A stretch of 64,000 bases of DNA from positions 124,001 through 188,000 of the forward strand of contig CAOKAC010000002.1 in the NCBI GenBank assembly GCA_948466345.1, written 5' to 3'. The translations under genes and the position numbers were made by a program. This stretch comes from an uncultured Clostridia bacterium. GTDB taxonomy: Bacteria > Bacillota > Clostridia > Oscillospirales > CAG-272. Below the pieces are notes generated by a model. It saw only the letters and a program-made list of their open reading frames with translations, was not told the DNA's origin and ran no database searches. Below are positions 7,971-17,804 of the stretch, one piece after another (within the stretch, counting starts at the first letter, position 1; each line of letters opens with the position of its first letter).

Positions 7971-9389
7971 TTAAAACCGGAAGTATAAAAACGGGTTATA
8001 GGAAGAGTCCACCAAATATGCGGTGCACAGCACCAGCATAACGGCACAGCCGGCGCTGATCGCCACGCGTGCGCCTTTGCCTTTTTCATACAGCTTATAA
8101 AACAGCCGCTTCGGAAGTGGGGTGGAAGCAATGCACAAGATTGCCAAAAACAATACACTGCGCAGCAAATCAAAGGCAGCTCCGGCCTCACTGAAGGCGA
8201 CGACGCCCTGACCAAACATATAACCAAGATAGGTGATGCCGGCGCCAAGGTCTTCAAAGACAAACAGCCACCATCCGAACAGTACCACTACCAGCGTATA
8301 AAGATGGCTGACAAATGCGGGCATCCGCTGTAAAAGCTTTTGCAAAAACAGCTTTTCCATCATCAAAAAAATACAGTAATATACGCCCCACAGCACATAG
8401 TTCCAACTGGCCCCGTGCCAAAATCCAGTAAGCAGCCAGACAATAACAATGTTTCGAAGGTTTATCAGCTTAGAGCAGCGGTTTCCGCCAAGGGGGATGT
8501 ATACATATTCCCGAAACCAGGTTCCCATGGAAATATGCCACCGCCGCCAAAACTCCGTAATACTTTTGGATACATAGGGATAAAAAAAGTTTTCTTTAAA
8601 CTGAAAGCCCAACATTTTTCCAAGGCCGATAGCCATGTCGGAGTAACCGGAGAAATCAAAATAAATCTGGAAAGCGTAAAACAGCATTCCAAGCCACGCA
8701 CCAACTACGGTAGCATCTGTAGCAGAAAGCGCCTGAAATCCTTCCCACATGGCGCCGGCGCAGTTAGCTAGAAGAATTTTTTTCGCCATACCACAAATAA
8801 AGGTACGCATACCGGAAGCAAACAACGCAATATTGTGCGGGCGGCAGCGAAGTTGGTCGTCCACATCCTGATACCGGACGATGGGACCTGCAATCAACTG
8901 TGGAAACAAAGTAACATATGCCCCAAAAGAAGCGATGTTATGCTGTACCTTTGCGTCTCCACGGTAAATATCAATGGTATACGACATGGTTTGGAAGGTA
9001 TAAAAGGAAATGCCAATAGGCAGCTTTACGTCTGCAAGCAGCGGAATCTTCTGCAGAAATGCAAAAGGAAGAAGCTGCAGATTAGACACGATAAACGTGT
9101 AATATTTGAAAAAGCCCAAAATACCCAAATTGATTACCGCGCTGGTAATTACAAATCGGCGCGCTTTTTTCTTATCGGTTTCCCGGTATTTGCCCACGAA
9201 ATATCCACAGATATAGTCCACAATAATGGAAAACAGCATGATGGTCACATAAATCGGCTCTCCCCACCCGTAAAAAGCAAGGCTTACGATGAGAAGAACC
9301 ACGTTCCGAAAAGCCAGAGGCACGATAAAATAAAGCATAATCGATGCCGCAAAGTACAGGAACAAAAACTCAAGGGATGAAAATACCAT
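7971..9389 (-). CDS. MBOAT-family O-acyltransferase
   Basis: 472 residues, a polytopic membrane protein of the AlgI/DltB-like MBOAT family that moves an acyl group across the membrane. Motifs seen are PIGISFYTFQTMSY, the FWRRWHISMGTWFREYVYIP block and TGFWHGASWNYVLWG with the active-site histidine. The start at 9389 (MVFSSLEFLF, GGAG six bases upstream) is typical for the family; a TTG-started extension to 9416 has no ribosome site. It is the first gene of a minus-strand run with its DHHW partner next. The Lys/Tyr-rich C-terminal end (SSYNPFLYFRF) is also typical. Confidence 0.93.
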   Translation of the reverse strand: MVFSSLEFLFLYFAASIMLYFIVPLAFRNVVLLIVSLAFYGWGEPIYVTIMLFSIIVDYICGYFVGKYRETDKKKARRFVITSAVINLGILGFFKYYTFIVSNLQLLPFAFLQKIPLLADVKLPIGISFYTFQTMSYTIDIYRGDAKVQHNIASFGAYVTLFPQLIAGPIVRYQDVDDQLRCRPHNIALFASGMRTFICGMAKKILLANCAGAMWEGFQALSATDATVVGAWLGMLFYAFQIYFDFSGYSDMAIGLGKMLGFQFKENFFYPYVSKSITEFWRRWHISMGTWFREYVYIPLGGNRCSKLINLRNIVIVWLLTGFWHGASWNYVLWGVYYCIFLMMEKLFLQKLLQRMPAFVSHLYTLVVVLFGWWLFVFEDLGAGITYLGYMFGQGVVAFSEAGAAFDLLRSVLFLAILCIASTPLPKRLFYKLYEKGKGARVAISAGCAVMLVLCTAYLVDSSYNPFLYFRF

Positions 9390-9587
9390 AATCGTCTCCA
9401 AAATGAGAAATATCAAATAAAACGCTCACAAAAATTTCCTATGTTATTGTAGCATATCTTGCCGCAAAAGAAAAGGGGGGGATTTCAAACGTTTTTTTAC
9501 AAGAAGCCTCCCTCTGCAGCTTTTAAGCGGCCCCAAAGGGACTCCTGCGTTAGTAATTGCCGCCGCAGGCGAGAGAGAAAAATACCA
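9390..9587. promoter_or_regulatory. Spacer with extended -10 promoter for the MBOAT operon
   Basis: On the minus strand TGC-TACAAT (plus 9446-9454) is an extended -10 element about 55 bases before the MBOAT start; the -35 box is poor. The rest (about 9490-9587) holds imperfect inverted repeats just after the TIGR01440 gene stop but no T-rich tail, so I cannot call a terminator there. No gene is visible. Confidence 0.45.
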
Positions 9588-10133
9588 TTACAAAAGATTC
9601 TCGTCATAACAAGCCCGCTGCCCGCCGATAAACTTTGGCCTGGTTCGGGCGGCATTCAATGTCGCAGCGCCGATTTTCTTGATAGACAGACGCAGCGGTA
9701 CCGCTACTCGTCGTAAATGCATACCAATTAGCGTAAGACCAATATCCAGGCCGGCATCGGCTGCAATTTGCTCCACAATCACGGGATCTGCAGCGCCGTG
9801 ATACGCTGCCGTAGCAAAGGAGCCTCCAGCCTTTGGCTGAGGCACCACGTTTACGGCCTCCGCCTGTGATACGGCAGCGCGCTCAACCACAATAGCCCGG
9901 TTCAAATGCTCGCAGCATTGGGCGGCAAGATAAATTCCCGTCGGTGAAAATACCGACATCATCCCCTCATAAATTGCCTGCGCCGCCTGCGGCACAGACG
10001 CCGTACCGATACGTTCTCCGCATACCTCGCTGGTGGAGCAGCCCACAACAACAATTTGCCCTTCCCGTAGATTTGCAGCTGCAACAAGCTGTGTTGCTGC
10101 CTCTCTTGCCTGTTCTCTCAATTCTTCATACAT
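9588..10133 (-). CDS. ywlG: TIGR01440/YwlG-family protein
   Basis: 181 residues, full length. Family marks are GCSTSEVCGERIGT near residue 31, the CCEHLNRA block and the C-terminal GIGLTLIGMHLRRVAVPLR-type segment (here DIGLTLIGMHLRRVAVPLR). The B. subtilis homologue is YwlG; no biochemical function is established. A good AAAGGAGAG ribosome site precedes it. It ends the addBA-DUF3842 run, 38 bases after the DUF3842 gene, and nothing ties it to recombination except co-transcription. Confidence 0.9.
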   Translation of the reverse strand: MYEELREQAREAATQLVAAANLREGQIVVVGCSTSEVCGERIGTASVPQAAQAIYEGMMSVFSPTGIYLAAQCCEHLNRAIVVERAAVSQAEAVNVVPQPKAGGSFATAAYHGAADPVIVEQIAADAGLDIGLTLIGMHLRRVAVPLRLSIKKIGAATLNAARTRPKFIGGQRACYDENLL

Positions 10134-10171
10134 ATTATCTCTCTCCTTTTCCCTATTATATTCTTTCCAAA

Positions 10172-10600
10172 TCAGGCATTCTTAGCCGTTTCCAGCTCCA
10201 AAATTTTCGCTACAGCCTGATCTGCATATTTGCCCAAGGTACACTTAGCCGTCCCCGCAATATGAATTGCACATCCCTCTCCGGGAATAAGAACCTTCTC
10301 TGCCGGACTGCGTCCTACAGCCTCCGCCATCCCTGGAGTCACCTCTCCGGTAAGAGATGCGGGAATCGCAATGCCTACAGGTCCTACAATATAGGATGCC
10401 TGTGCCGCCGCGCAAATGACAGGATATTCACCAGTGGCCCCGTGATCTGCACCGGCCCGGAGCATTGCCGCCGTTGCAATGGTGTTCGTGCCTACTACTG
10501 TAATCGAAAAATCTATAAGAGATGCTTTGATCCGTTCTGTAAGCAAAACGCCCAGCCGCCCCCCTTGTCCATCGATAATAAGAATTGTTTTCTTTTTCAT
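10172..10600 (-). CDS. DUF3842-family protein
   Basis: 142 residues. The start (KKTILIIDGQGGRLG) resembles a nucleotide-binding Rossmann strand-loop, followed by VGTNTIATAAMLRAGADHGATGE, the most conserved part of DUF3842. The C-terminal third has a C-A-I-H-I-A-G-T-A-K-C stretch. Function is unknown. The ATG at 10600 overlaps the TGA of addA by four bases (ATGA), so the two are translationally coupled, with GGAGGAAAG inside the addA end as ribosome site. Confidence 0.85.
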   Translation of the reverse strand: MKKKTILIIDGQGGRLGVLLTERIKASLIDFSITVVGTNTIATAAMLRAGADHGATGEYPVICAAAQASYIVGPVGIAIPASLTGEVTPGMAEAVGRSPAEKVLIPGEGCAIHIAGTAKCTLGKYADQAVAKILELETAKNA

Positions 10601-13600
10601 GTTATCCCACTTTCCTCCAGTATGCCCTGCGGCACTGGAATACAGTCTCCCAGAGCAAGCGAATATAAGTATACCTCGTCAAAAGGGCGGCCCAGCATAT
10701 TCTGGCACAACTCCCTATACAAGCTAATCTGCCGATGGTGTCTAGGCAAAAGTTTTTTCGCCGCAAGAGCCGGATCCCTTTGCTCCGCCCCAGTCAGCCG
10801 GTCCGTTTTGTAATCCAAAAGTACCGCACGCCCCTCCTGATCTACAAACATACAGTCTACAACACCTTGAACGGTAATATCTGTTTTGGTTTCTGTAAGC
10901 TTTTCCTGAAGCGCTGAATCCGTAGTAAACCGGGCAGCAGGCAACACTGCGTTAAATCGAAACTCCCGATACATCTCCCTAGCCCGGACCATACGCCCAA
11001 ATACGGCAGATTGGACAAACGCTTCAATCTCCTCTAAACGCACCAGCGCCGCCTGCTCCTTTGTAAGGAAGGCCGCTTGCAGCAGGCAATCTAACTCCGC
11101 CTGCGCGCCTGTTTTCCACAGCCTCTCAAAATCGCAAAACTGCATATAGAGATGGGTTGCAATACCTGCCTGGGCAGCACTGTCTTCCCGTGTTCCGTCT
11201 AAAAAGGCAGGCACGGGAATCTCCTCCGTATCCCACTGGGCCGATGGCTGTACTGGATCAAGGGTAATCGCTTCCGGCTCTTCCCGATTCAAAATATCCG
11301 GACGCAGCGCGGATACGGTGAGTTTGGCGGGTATATCCTGTAAATGCAGGAGAGGATATGCAAAACAAAATCGCCTGGTAAAAGTCTCCCGCCACATTTC
11401 ATTGACACAGTCTGCCGGGCTGCCTTCCTTTTGCTCAGGCTTCACAGCTTCCTTTGGCGGCAAGCTTTCTCCGATCACAAACCGGAAGCACGCGGCATCT
11501 CGTTGCCGGGCTGCACCATCCACAATCCATTCTCCAAGGCTTGTACAGGATAGCAACTGGTACGCATCCGTTTCTTCATCAGCACGATAGCGCGCCTGTT
11601 CCAGCCGTTTTGCAGGATCCTCCGCCATACAAGTGATGTACAGCTGTTCTCTGGCTCTGGTCAGCGCCACATACAGCACCCGCATTTCTTCCTGCACCAT
11701 CTGTTCCTGCAGCTGCAGCGCCGCTGCACGCCGCAAAGGCGTATCGCAACGGACAAGTCCTCCCGGATCGTACAGCTTCATACACAGTCCCATATCCGGG
11801 CTGAACAGCACCCGATCGGATAGTTCTCTGACATTGAAGCTGCGGGACATATCAGAAAGAAAGCAAATGGGATATTCCAGGCCTTTGGAACGATGAATCG
11901 TCGTAATGGTCACCGCGTCCTCTGCCGGCAACTGTCCACTGGTATCCTTTTGCTCCATAAGTCCTTGCAGCAGCCGAATAAAATCATGCAGCCCGCCACC
12001 CTGCCGGCCGCAGGCCGCTCCATGAGACGTAAGCTGCTTCAGGGAGCGTCGGATTTGCATATTGCTTCGTTTATCATCTCCTCGATAATATAAAAAACCT
12101 GTGTCTCGAATAATTCTTTGTAAAATTTCATCTGCCCGCATGTATCGCGCAGCCGCTCTCCAGCCTTCTATCTGTTCTGTAAAAGCAGCGCACCGCTTCC
12201 CAATAGGCGTAGTTTCCCCAGCGCAGCGGCGCACACTATACCATAGAGGTCCCTTTTCTCCACACCGGATGTTGATCAAATCATCCAAGCTAAAGCCAAA
12301 GAGCGGACTTTTCATAGTCCCTGCCAGGTAAATATCCTGCAAGGGATTGTCCGCCGTATGCAGCAGGCACAGCATCAAAATCACTTCGCTGCAGGCAAAA
12401 AACGGATCTGCTGCGCTGTTGGCTACCGCAATACCCCGCCGGGAGAGGGCCTCGGCATAAGCAGCCGCCTGTCTGCCGGAGCGCAAAAGAATTGCAATGT
12501 CCCCTGCACACACCGGCGTACCGCCGGAAAGTCTGCCCTCCTGCAAAAGGGACCAAATTCTTTCAGCCACGTACTCTGCCTCAGGATTTGTGTCCGCTCC
12601 TTCCACATCCTCCGCGGGAGAGACAAGGCATATTTCCACCGGCCGTCCCCCCACGCCGTCCACTTTTGCGCAAACCAGTTCATCCTGCTTATCAAAGGGC
12701 GTATCTCCCGCGGCAAATACATATCGGGAAATCCGGTTTGCAAAATCAATTACGGCGCTGTCCGAACGAAAGTTCTCCTGCATAAAAATAGCTGTGCCGC
12801 CTTGTCCCGCTCCGTATCGGGTGCGGTATCCCGTGAATACATCCGGACACGCGCCGCGAAAACCATAAATTGATTGTTTTACATCCCCAACCATGAAACG
12901 CCGGCATCCATGGGATACCGCCGAAAAAACCGCATCCTGGATTCGGTTGGTATCCTGATATTCGTCGATAAATATATAGTCGAACTGTCGGCCTGTCTCC
13001 TGCGCCGCCTGCGTGGGACCACCATCTTCAGCACAAAAAATTTTTTTTGCAAAAATTTCCAGATCTGAAAAATCTACCCGTCCCATTTCCCGCTTTCTAG
13101 CAGCAAACCGCGCTTCAAATTCTGCAAGTACCCTGGCCGCCGCTCGTACAATGGCCGCGTTTTGCTGCATTAAGCGTGCCATATCTTCACTGGTTGGGAG
13201 AAAAAACGCCTGCAGCAGACTTTTGATCTCAGCGCCAAAGTCCTGCCGGACCTCTTTAAATCGCACATACGCGTCCGTCTGCTTTTCCGCTTTTAAAGGA
13301 GACAGGCGCGGTTGGGCAAACGCCTCCATAAAATCGCGTGCCATAGCAAACTCCCTTTCGGATATTTGCGCCAGCTTCCTTGCAAGCTCTGCTGATTCCA
13401 ACGCCAGCACACTGTATTTTTCCGTGTCGGAGCAAGCAGACAGCTCGCCTGCAAGCGTCTGAAACATTCTGGAAAAGTGAGCGCCTGCACGGTTCATCCT
13501 GCGCCGCACCGGCGCGCCGAACATAGACGAAAGAAAATCATCCGCACCCGTTTGCGTCTCCTGCGCCCACCGATACAAATCTGCAGTGCAGTATCCTTCC

Positions 13601-14172
13601 GACACAATTGTATTCCAAATCGACAGGAGTGTAATATCGAGAGACGTCTCGTCCCGCCCGCCTGAAAAACAGTCTGCAAGCGCTTCAAAATCTGCTTCGT
13701 CCGCATCCGCCGTCGCAGGCGAATCAAAAAAGTCACCTACCGTTTCCTGCATTACCTCTTTTTGCAGTACCGCCGTCTGGGCCTCCTCCATAACAGAAAA
13801 ATCCGGCGGTAACCCTAGCGCGGCATAATACGGCTGAAGAGAAGAAAGGAAAAAGCTGTGGATCGTCATAATTTTTGCTCCGGGCAGCATAGTCAGCTCC
13901 CGCAGGAGCCGACGATTTCCCGGATCCTTTGCCAGCGCCGCCGTCAACGCGTCTCCCACGCGGCTACGCAGTTCTCCCGCCGCCGCCTTGGTAAAGGTAA
14001 CGACTAACATCCGGGAGAGACTGGCTTGTTCCGACGGAGCTGTCAGCAAGCGAATGATCCGCTGGGTCAGCGTGGCAGTTTTTCCGCTTCCCGCCGCCGC
14101 AGACAAAATAAGATTCTCTCCTGCAAAATCAATGGCCGCCTGCTGTGAAGCAGTCCAAATGTGCTCCGCCAT
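10597..14172 (-). CDS. addA: ATP-dependent helicase/nuclease subunit A
   Basis: 1191 residues, normal for Firmicutes AddA, the UvrD-like motor and 3'-strand nuclease of the RecBCD-type AddAB enzyme that processes double-strand breaks. Seen in order: Walker A AAAGSGKT (25-32), FSDLEIFA, Walker B IFIDEYQDTN, VGDVKQSIYGFRGA, the late helicase motif TTIHRSKGLEYP, VALTRAREQLY, and the C-terminal RecB-type nuclease motif VLLDYKTDRL. All catalytic elements look intact. It follows addB by 22 bases and has an AAGGAGGG ribosome site. Confidence 0.96.
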   Translation of the reverse strand: MAEHIWTASQQAAIDFAGENLILSAAAGSGKTATLTQRIIRLLTAPSEQASLSRMLVVTFTKAAAGELRSRVGDALTAALAKDPGNRRLLRELTMLPGAKIMTIHSFFLSSLQPYYAALGLPPDFSVMEEAQTAVLQKEVMQETVGDFFDSPATADADEADFEALADCFSGGRDETSLDITLLSIWNTIVSEGYCTADLYRWAQETQTGADDFLSSMFGAPVRRRMNRAGAHFSRMFQTLAGELSACSDTEKYSVLALESAELARKLAQISEREFAMARDFMEAFAQPRLSPLKAEKQTDAYVRFKEVRQDFGAEIKSLLQAFFLPTSEDMARLMQQNAAIVRAAARVLAEFEARFAARKREMGRVDFSDLEIFAKKIFCAEDGGPTQAAQETGRQFDYIFIDEYQDTNRIQDAVFSAVSHGCRRFMVGDVKQSIYGFRGACPDVFTGYRTRYGAGQGGTAIFMQENFRSDSAVIDFANRISRYVFAAGDTPFDKQDELVCAKVDGVGGRPVEICLVSPAEDVEGADTNPEAEYVAERIWSLLQEGRLSGGTPVCAGDIAILLRSGRQAAAYAEALSRRGIAVANSAADPFFACSEVILMLCLLHTADNPLQDIYLAGTMKSPLFGFSLDDLINIRCGEKGPLWYSVRRCAGETTPIGKRCAAFTEQIEGWRAAARYMRADEILQRIIRDTGFLYYRGDDKRSNMQIRRSLKQLTSHGAACGRQGGGLHDFIRLLQGLMEQKDTSGQLPAEDAVTITTIHRSKGLEYPICFLSDMSRSFNVRELSDRVLFSPDMGLCMKLYDPGGLVRCDTPLRRAAALQLQEQMVQEEMRVLYVALTRAREQLYITCMAEDPAKRLEQARYRADEETDAYQLLSCTSLGEWIVDGAARQRDAACFRFVIGESLPPKEAVKPEQKEGSPADCVNEMWRETFTRRFCFAYPLLHLQDIPAKLTVSALRPDILNREEPEAITLDPVQPSAQWDTEEIPVPAFLDGTREDSAAQAGIATHLYMQFCDFERLWKTGAQAELDCLLQAAFLTKEQAALVRLEEIEAFVQSAVFGRMVRAREMYREFRFNAVLPAARFTTDSALQEKLTETKTDITVQGVVDCMFVDQEGRAVLLDYKTDRLTGAEQRDPALAAKKLLPRHHRQISLYRELCQNMLGRPFDEVYLYSLALGDCIPVPQGILEESGIT

Positions 14173-14194
14173 ATAGGTTCCCTCCTTCTTTTTG

Positions 14195-17100
14195 TCATTC
14201 CATATGTCTGCATACCGCCCGCATAGGACAGCTATCGCAAGGCAGCCGGCCTCCTCGACGAACAGGTCTAGAACACGCCCTTCCGCTTTTTACCTGATTC
14301 CCTGCCTGTTGCAGAGCAGCCGTCAATCCCTGGTAAATCTCTTCAAATTCCTCTTTTGACGCAAGGCTGCTGTATTTTGAATAGCTGCCGTCTTTGTTGA
14401 CTGTTACGGGGATGTATTTGCCGGACACGTCCTTGTCCATAGCACGGATAACGGCATCATTCCACAAAATAATTCCCTGGCGGGAAATATTCTTTTTTGC
14501 TGTTTCCCTGGCCGTATCCCCATCTAAGGGGACCGGAGAAGACGCGTCTCCAGGCCGCGCGCTGAAATACACCGCCCCCGCCGGTACCAATTCTTCTCCC
14601 ATAGGAGCAAGCTTTTGGTAGAAGGGGCTGCCGGCGCTGCCGCAAATAGAAAAAAGATATAGCAATAATTGGACATTATGCCCGCTTAACACTTCCTGCA
14701 GGGAAAAATTTTTGCTACCGGTTTTGTAATCGGCAACCCGTACATATACCTTTCCGTTTCTGCGCAGAATATCCAATCGGTCTACGATACCCCGCATGGT
14801 CATAACGCCATCCCCGCTTAGTGGAATGCGCAACGCCGGCAGCGTATCGTCAAAGCCTACTGGCAGCTCAAAGGCATACGGAATAAAATCAGACTGGCCA
14901 AATTCTTCGCTAAGGGATTGACCATACAAAATTACGCTTCGCTGCAGGCGGCGGAAAAGATAATCCGTACGCCGGCTGGCAGCAGCGCCTTGACTGACCG
15001 ACGCGATATATTCCCGGATCAGTCGCTCTGCACGGTTGACAATCATCTCGTTTGATAGGGGAAATCCCTCCTGGGCTGATTCCCGCATAAAGTCTTCCAA
15101 AATTTTATGTACAAAGTTTCCAACATCCACCGGACGAATCTCTGCCGTTCTTCCCTCATCCAGATGGAGCACATACCGGCAGTAATAGGAGAAGGGACAA
15201 TCCCCGAATGTTTCCAATCGGGACTGTGTCATAGAAAGCGTCCCGCCGAACAGTGCCTGCGCGGTTTGCAGGGCTACCTGTTCTCTGTCCGCAGACAAGC
15301 TTCCTTTGGGAACCTGTTCATCTCGGAGCATGTCCCCCAAAACATCTCCGCACGGCGTATGCAGCAGAATGGGAAGCAAACGGCGCGCGGCACTTTTAGA
15401 CCACACCATCTCCAGTGGGTCTGGGCTTGTAAGATCGGTGACCTTGGCATTTGGCAGAAGCTGCATGATGCGCACCGCACCGGAAGATGGATGCCACGCT
15501 CCGTCCGTACAAGGAATCATGACTGTCAGCGTATCTGTCGGAGCGCATACAGCCCGGTAAAAATGAAACAGCGCTTCTCCCTGCCGCTCCGCCACGCCGG
15601 GAGAGAGCTGGATTCCAAGAGCAGCCAGCGTTTCTTTATCCAGTTCACCAAAAAATCCGCCTTCCAAAGGTACTGCGGGAAACTCTCCATATACCGCCCC
15701 CAACACAATCACATGACGTACATCATCCAGCCGTATACTATGCGCGCTGCCCAATACCACCCTGTCCATTCCATCCGGAATCGTTCCGATTTTGCAGGAC
15801 TGCGCAGTACGCAGACACAAACCGTAAAATCGTGCTGCATCCATATGGGCGCCATCTGCTTCCAAATCCGATTCCGCGCCTTGTGCAATCGTATCCAAGA
15901 TATCGCATAAAACAGACCATACCTGGCGTACCTCCTGAGCCGCGGCCGCATCTCCCTGCTTCTCCAACCTGTCTGCTTCCCTTTGAAGTCCATTATACAC
16001 ATCAAAATCACAAAGCAGACGGTAAGCAGCCGTACATACCGTCCGGGCCGTTCCCGGAAAGGCATCGGCAAAAGCATCCAGCACCGGGGCAAGCTGCGCC
16101 CTAGCCTGGTTTGCCATGGAAAGCAGTTCCCTCCCCCATGCACTGACTGTCTCTGTATATCCGTCCGGATTCATGTTCCATCCGTCCGGATCACAGAACA
16201 TACGCCGGCCCCGAATCCGCCATTTTTCCGTATATTGCTCCAGCGCGTCACAGCAGTCGGGACTGACACCGGTAAGCCCTGTCTTCGCACAGGAAACTAC
16301 GTCCTCACGTCTCCATCCCCCTGCCACCACAGACGCCGCAGTAAGCAGCAGGCGCACTGCCGGCTGCATCACAGCCGTTTTCTTGCCGGAAAGATATATG
16401 GGAATGCCCAAATCGGACAGGATCGTATCGGTTATACTCCGTCTGGATTCCATATCTGCGGCCACCACTGCAATATCCCTATAACTCGCGCCTTGCTGAA
16501 CCAGCCGCTGAATCACGCCGGCGGCGGCATATGCCTCGTCATATACATCTGCACATCGAATGACTTTCACATTGTCAGCTTCTCCCAGATACGGTTGCGC
16601 TTTATGATCCCACAAGCTACGGGTAAGTACCCCTAATGGTCCGGAGAGTGTACAGGAAATTTCCTTTGCGCATACCTGGCGTCCGCTCTGCGCGCACATA
16701 CGCGCCATATCATGGACAAACCGACGGATGTGCTCAAGGTGCATTTCGCTTCCGTCCCCATCCGCCTCAAGTGGGCATGCAAAGGTCATTGTAAAATCCG
16801 CGGCCTGCTGTAAAATCTGTTTAGTTATTCCCTTTTCTCCTGGTGTAAAGGTATAGAAAGAGTCAATGTATACATCGCAGCCGGCAAAGTAATTATGCAT
16901 AGATAGTGTCTGGCTCAGGGCATCGGGTATCTCCTGCGGATCATCATAGGATATATGCAGCAAGGTATCATACGCGGCAAAAACTGTCGAAAGATCCAGC
17001 AGTTTGTCCCGAAGCGCATCCTGCCCCTCCTGAAGCTGCTCTGCCGCCTCTGCCAGCATAGCCGGCGTAACGGAATATGCCTTCAATTCACTGACTGCGT

Positions 17101-17461
17101 GCAAAAGCAGCGGAACATACCGGTCTTCTCTGTCTTCGCGCCCATATATATGCAGGCTGTCTCGCAAAGCAACAAGGGTATTCCACATCACAAGCGTCTT
17201 TTTGGCATCCGTAATGTAATGCTTTGCCACGCCTCCAAATCGGCGAAAAACACTGTCTGCCAAACGTGTAAAGCTAACGATTTCCGTTTGGAGCATCGCG
17301 CCGGCCGGCAGCGCCTGCGCACAACGCCGATCCCACACCAGCGCCTGCTGTTCCGGCACAATCAGCACAACCCGCCGACCCGCCTTCAAGGAGCACTGCA
17401 TTTTTTGCAGAATATATGTGCTTTTTTCCATGGACTCCAGTCCGAAAACAAATTCCGTCAC
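14195..17461 (-). CDS. addB: ATP-dependent helicase/nuclease subunit B
   Basis: 1088 residues from GTG with GGAAGGGGG seven bases upstream. AddB is the partner of AddA and carries the Chi-recognition site and the second nuclease. C-terminal features are intact: the nuclease motif VADYKTG and the 4Fe-4S cysteines (FGDCPFSYYC earlier, then CDSCPMRAVC at the end). The N-terminal P-loop is degraded: residues 7-14 read GLESMEKS where GxxGxGKS/T is expected, so ATP binding by this subunit is doubtful. Since AddA supplies the motor, the complex can still work. The promoter lies in the repeat locus just upstream. Confidence 0.95.
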   Translation of the reverse strand: MTEFVFGLESMEKSTYILQKMQCSLKAGRRVVLIVPEQQALVWDRRCAQALPAGAMLQTEIVSFTRLADSVFRRFGGVAKHYITDAKKTLVMWNTLVALRDSLHIYGREDREDRYVPLLLHAVSELKAYSVTPAMLAEAAEQLQEGQDALRDKLLDLSTVFAAYDTLLHISYDDPQEIPDALSQTLSMHNYFAGCDVYIDSFYTFTPGEKGITKQILQQAADFTMTFACPLEADGDGSEMHLEHIRRFVHDMARMCAQSGRQVCAKEISCTLSGPLGVLTRSLWDHKAQPYLGEADNVKVIRCADVYDEAYAAAGVIQRLVQQGASYRDIAVVAADMESRRSITDTILSDLGIPIYLSGKKTAVMQPAVRLLLTAASVVAGGWRREDVVSCAKTGLTGVSPDCCDALEQYTEKWRIRGRRMFCDPDGWNMNPDGYTETVSAWGRELLSMANQARAQLAPVLDAFADAFPGTARTVCTAAYRLLCDFDVYNGLQREADRLEKQGDAAAAQEVRQVWSVLCDILDTIAQGAESDLEADGAHMDAARFYGLCLRTAQSCKIGTIPDGMDRVVLGSAHSIRLDDVRHVIVLGAVYGEFPAVPLEGGFFGELDKETLAALGIQLSPGVAERQGEALFHFYRAVCAPTDTLTVMIPCTDGAWHPSSGAVRIMQLLPNAKVTDLTSPDPLEMVWSKSAARRLLPILLHTPCGDVLGDMLRDEQVPKGSLSADREQVALQTAQALFGGTLSMTQSRLETFGDCPFSYYCRYVLHLDEGRTAEIRPVDVGNFVHKILEDFMRESAQEGFPLSNEMIVNRAERLIREYIASVSQGAAASRRTDYLFRRLQRSVILYGQSLSEEFGQSDFIPYAFELPVGFDDTLPALRIPLSGDGVMTMRGIVDRLDILRRNGKVYVRVADYKTGSKNFSLQEVLSGHNVQLLLYLFSICGSAGSPFYQKLAPMGEELVPAGAVYFSARPGDASSPVPLDGDTARETAKKNISRQGIILWNDAVIRAMDKDVSGKYIPVTVNKDGSYSKYSSLASKEEFEEIYQGLTAALQQAGNQVKSGRACSRPVRRGGRLPCDSCPMRAVCRHME

Positions 17462-17542
17462 TGCAGCGCCCCCTTCCTGTATTTATCAATATTTTATGGC
17501 CGCAGCGGCACACGTAAAGGTCTACGTATATATTTATTTTAC

Positions 17543-17745
17543 ATTATACCATGAAGCAAAAATGCTTGCTTGCAAGGGCATTTTTGCGAGGCCGTCAATA
17601 GACACAACTGTGCGAAGCACAGAGCGGCAACGCCGCTAAATCAATGCGCAGCAATGATTTATGTGTCTATTATACCATGATGCAAAAACGCTTGCTTGCA
17701 AGCAAAAGCGTTGTGTAGCAATGATTTACTGCGTATATTATACAT
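17543..17745. repeat. Two-unit palindromic repeat with internal DNA cloverleaf
   Basis: Two head-to-tail units, each beginning ATTATACCATGA(A/T)GCAAAAA (17543 and 17669), followed by a CTTGCTTGCAAG hairpin and ending in GCAATGATTTA; a third ATTATACAT begins at 17737. Unit 1 is about 126 bp, unit 2 about 68 bp and lacks the inner part. That inner part (17597-17671) has a perfect 10-bp outer stem AATAGACACA / TGTGTCTATT enclosing three adjacent hairpins with 3-base loops. The minus strand of each boundary reads TGGTATAAT, an extended -10 box, and the first one probably drives addB. It resembles a REP/MITE-type element; no transposase is nearby. Confidence 0.75.
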
Positions 17746-17804
17746 TATATCTTTTGACGAATCAACTGTCCGACGGAAAGCAGACAAAAATTTCAGATTA
17801 TATC

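Noticed and set aside
17597..17671. The cloverleaf as a tRNA gene or pseudo-tRNA
   Set aside because: The arms do not match tRNA arm sizes and lack GTTCGA and the conserved D-loop Gs; stem ends are flanked by the repeat borders.
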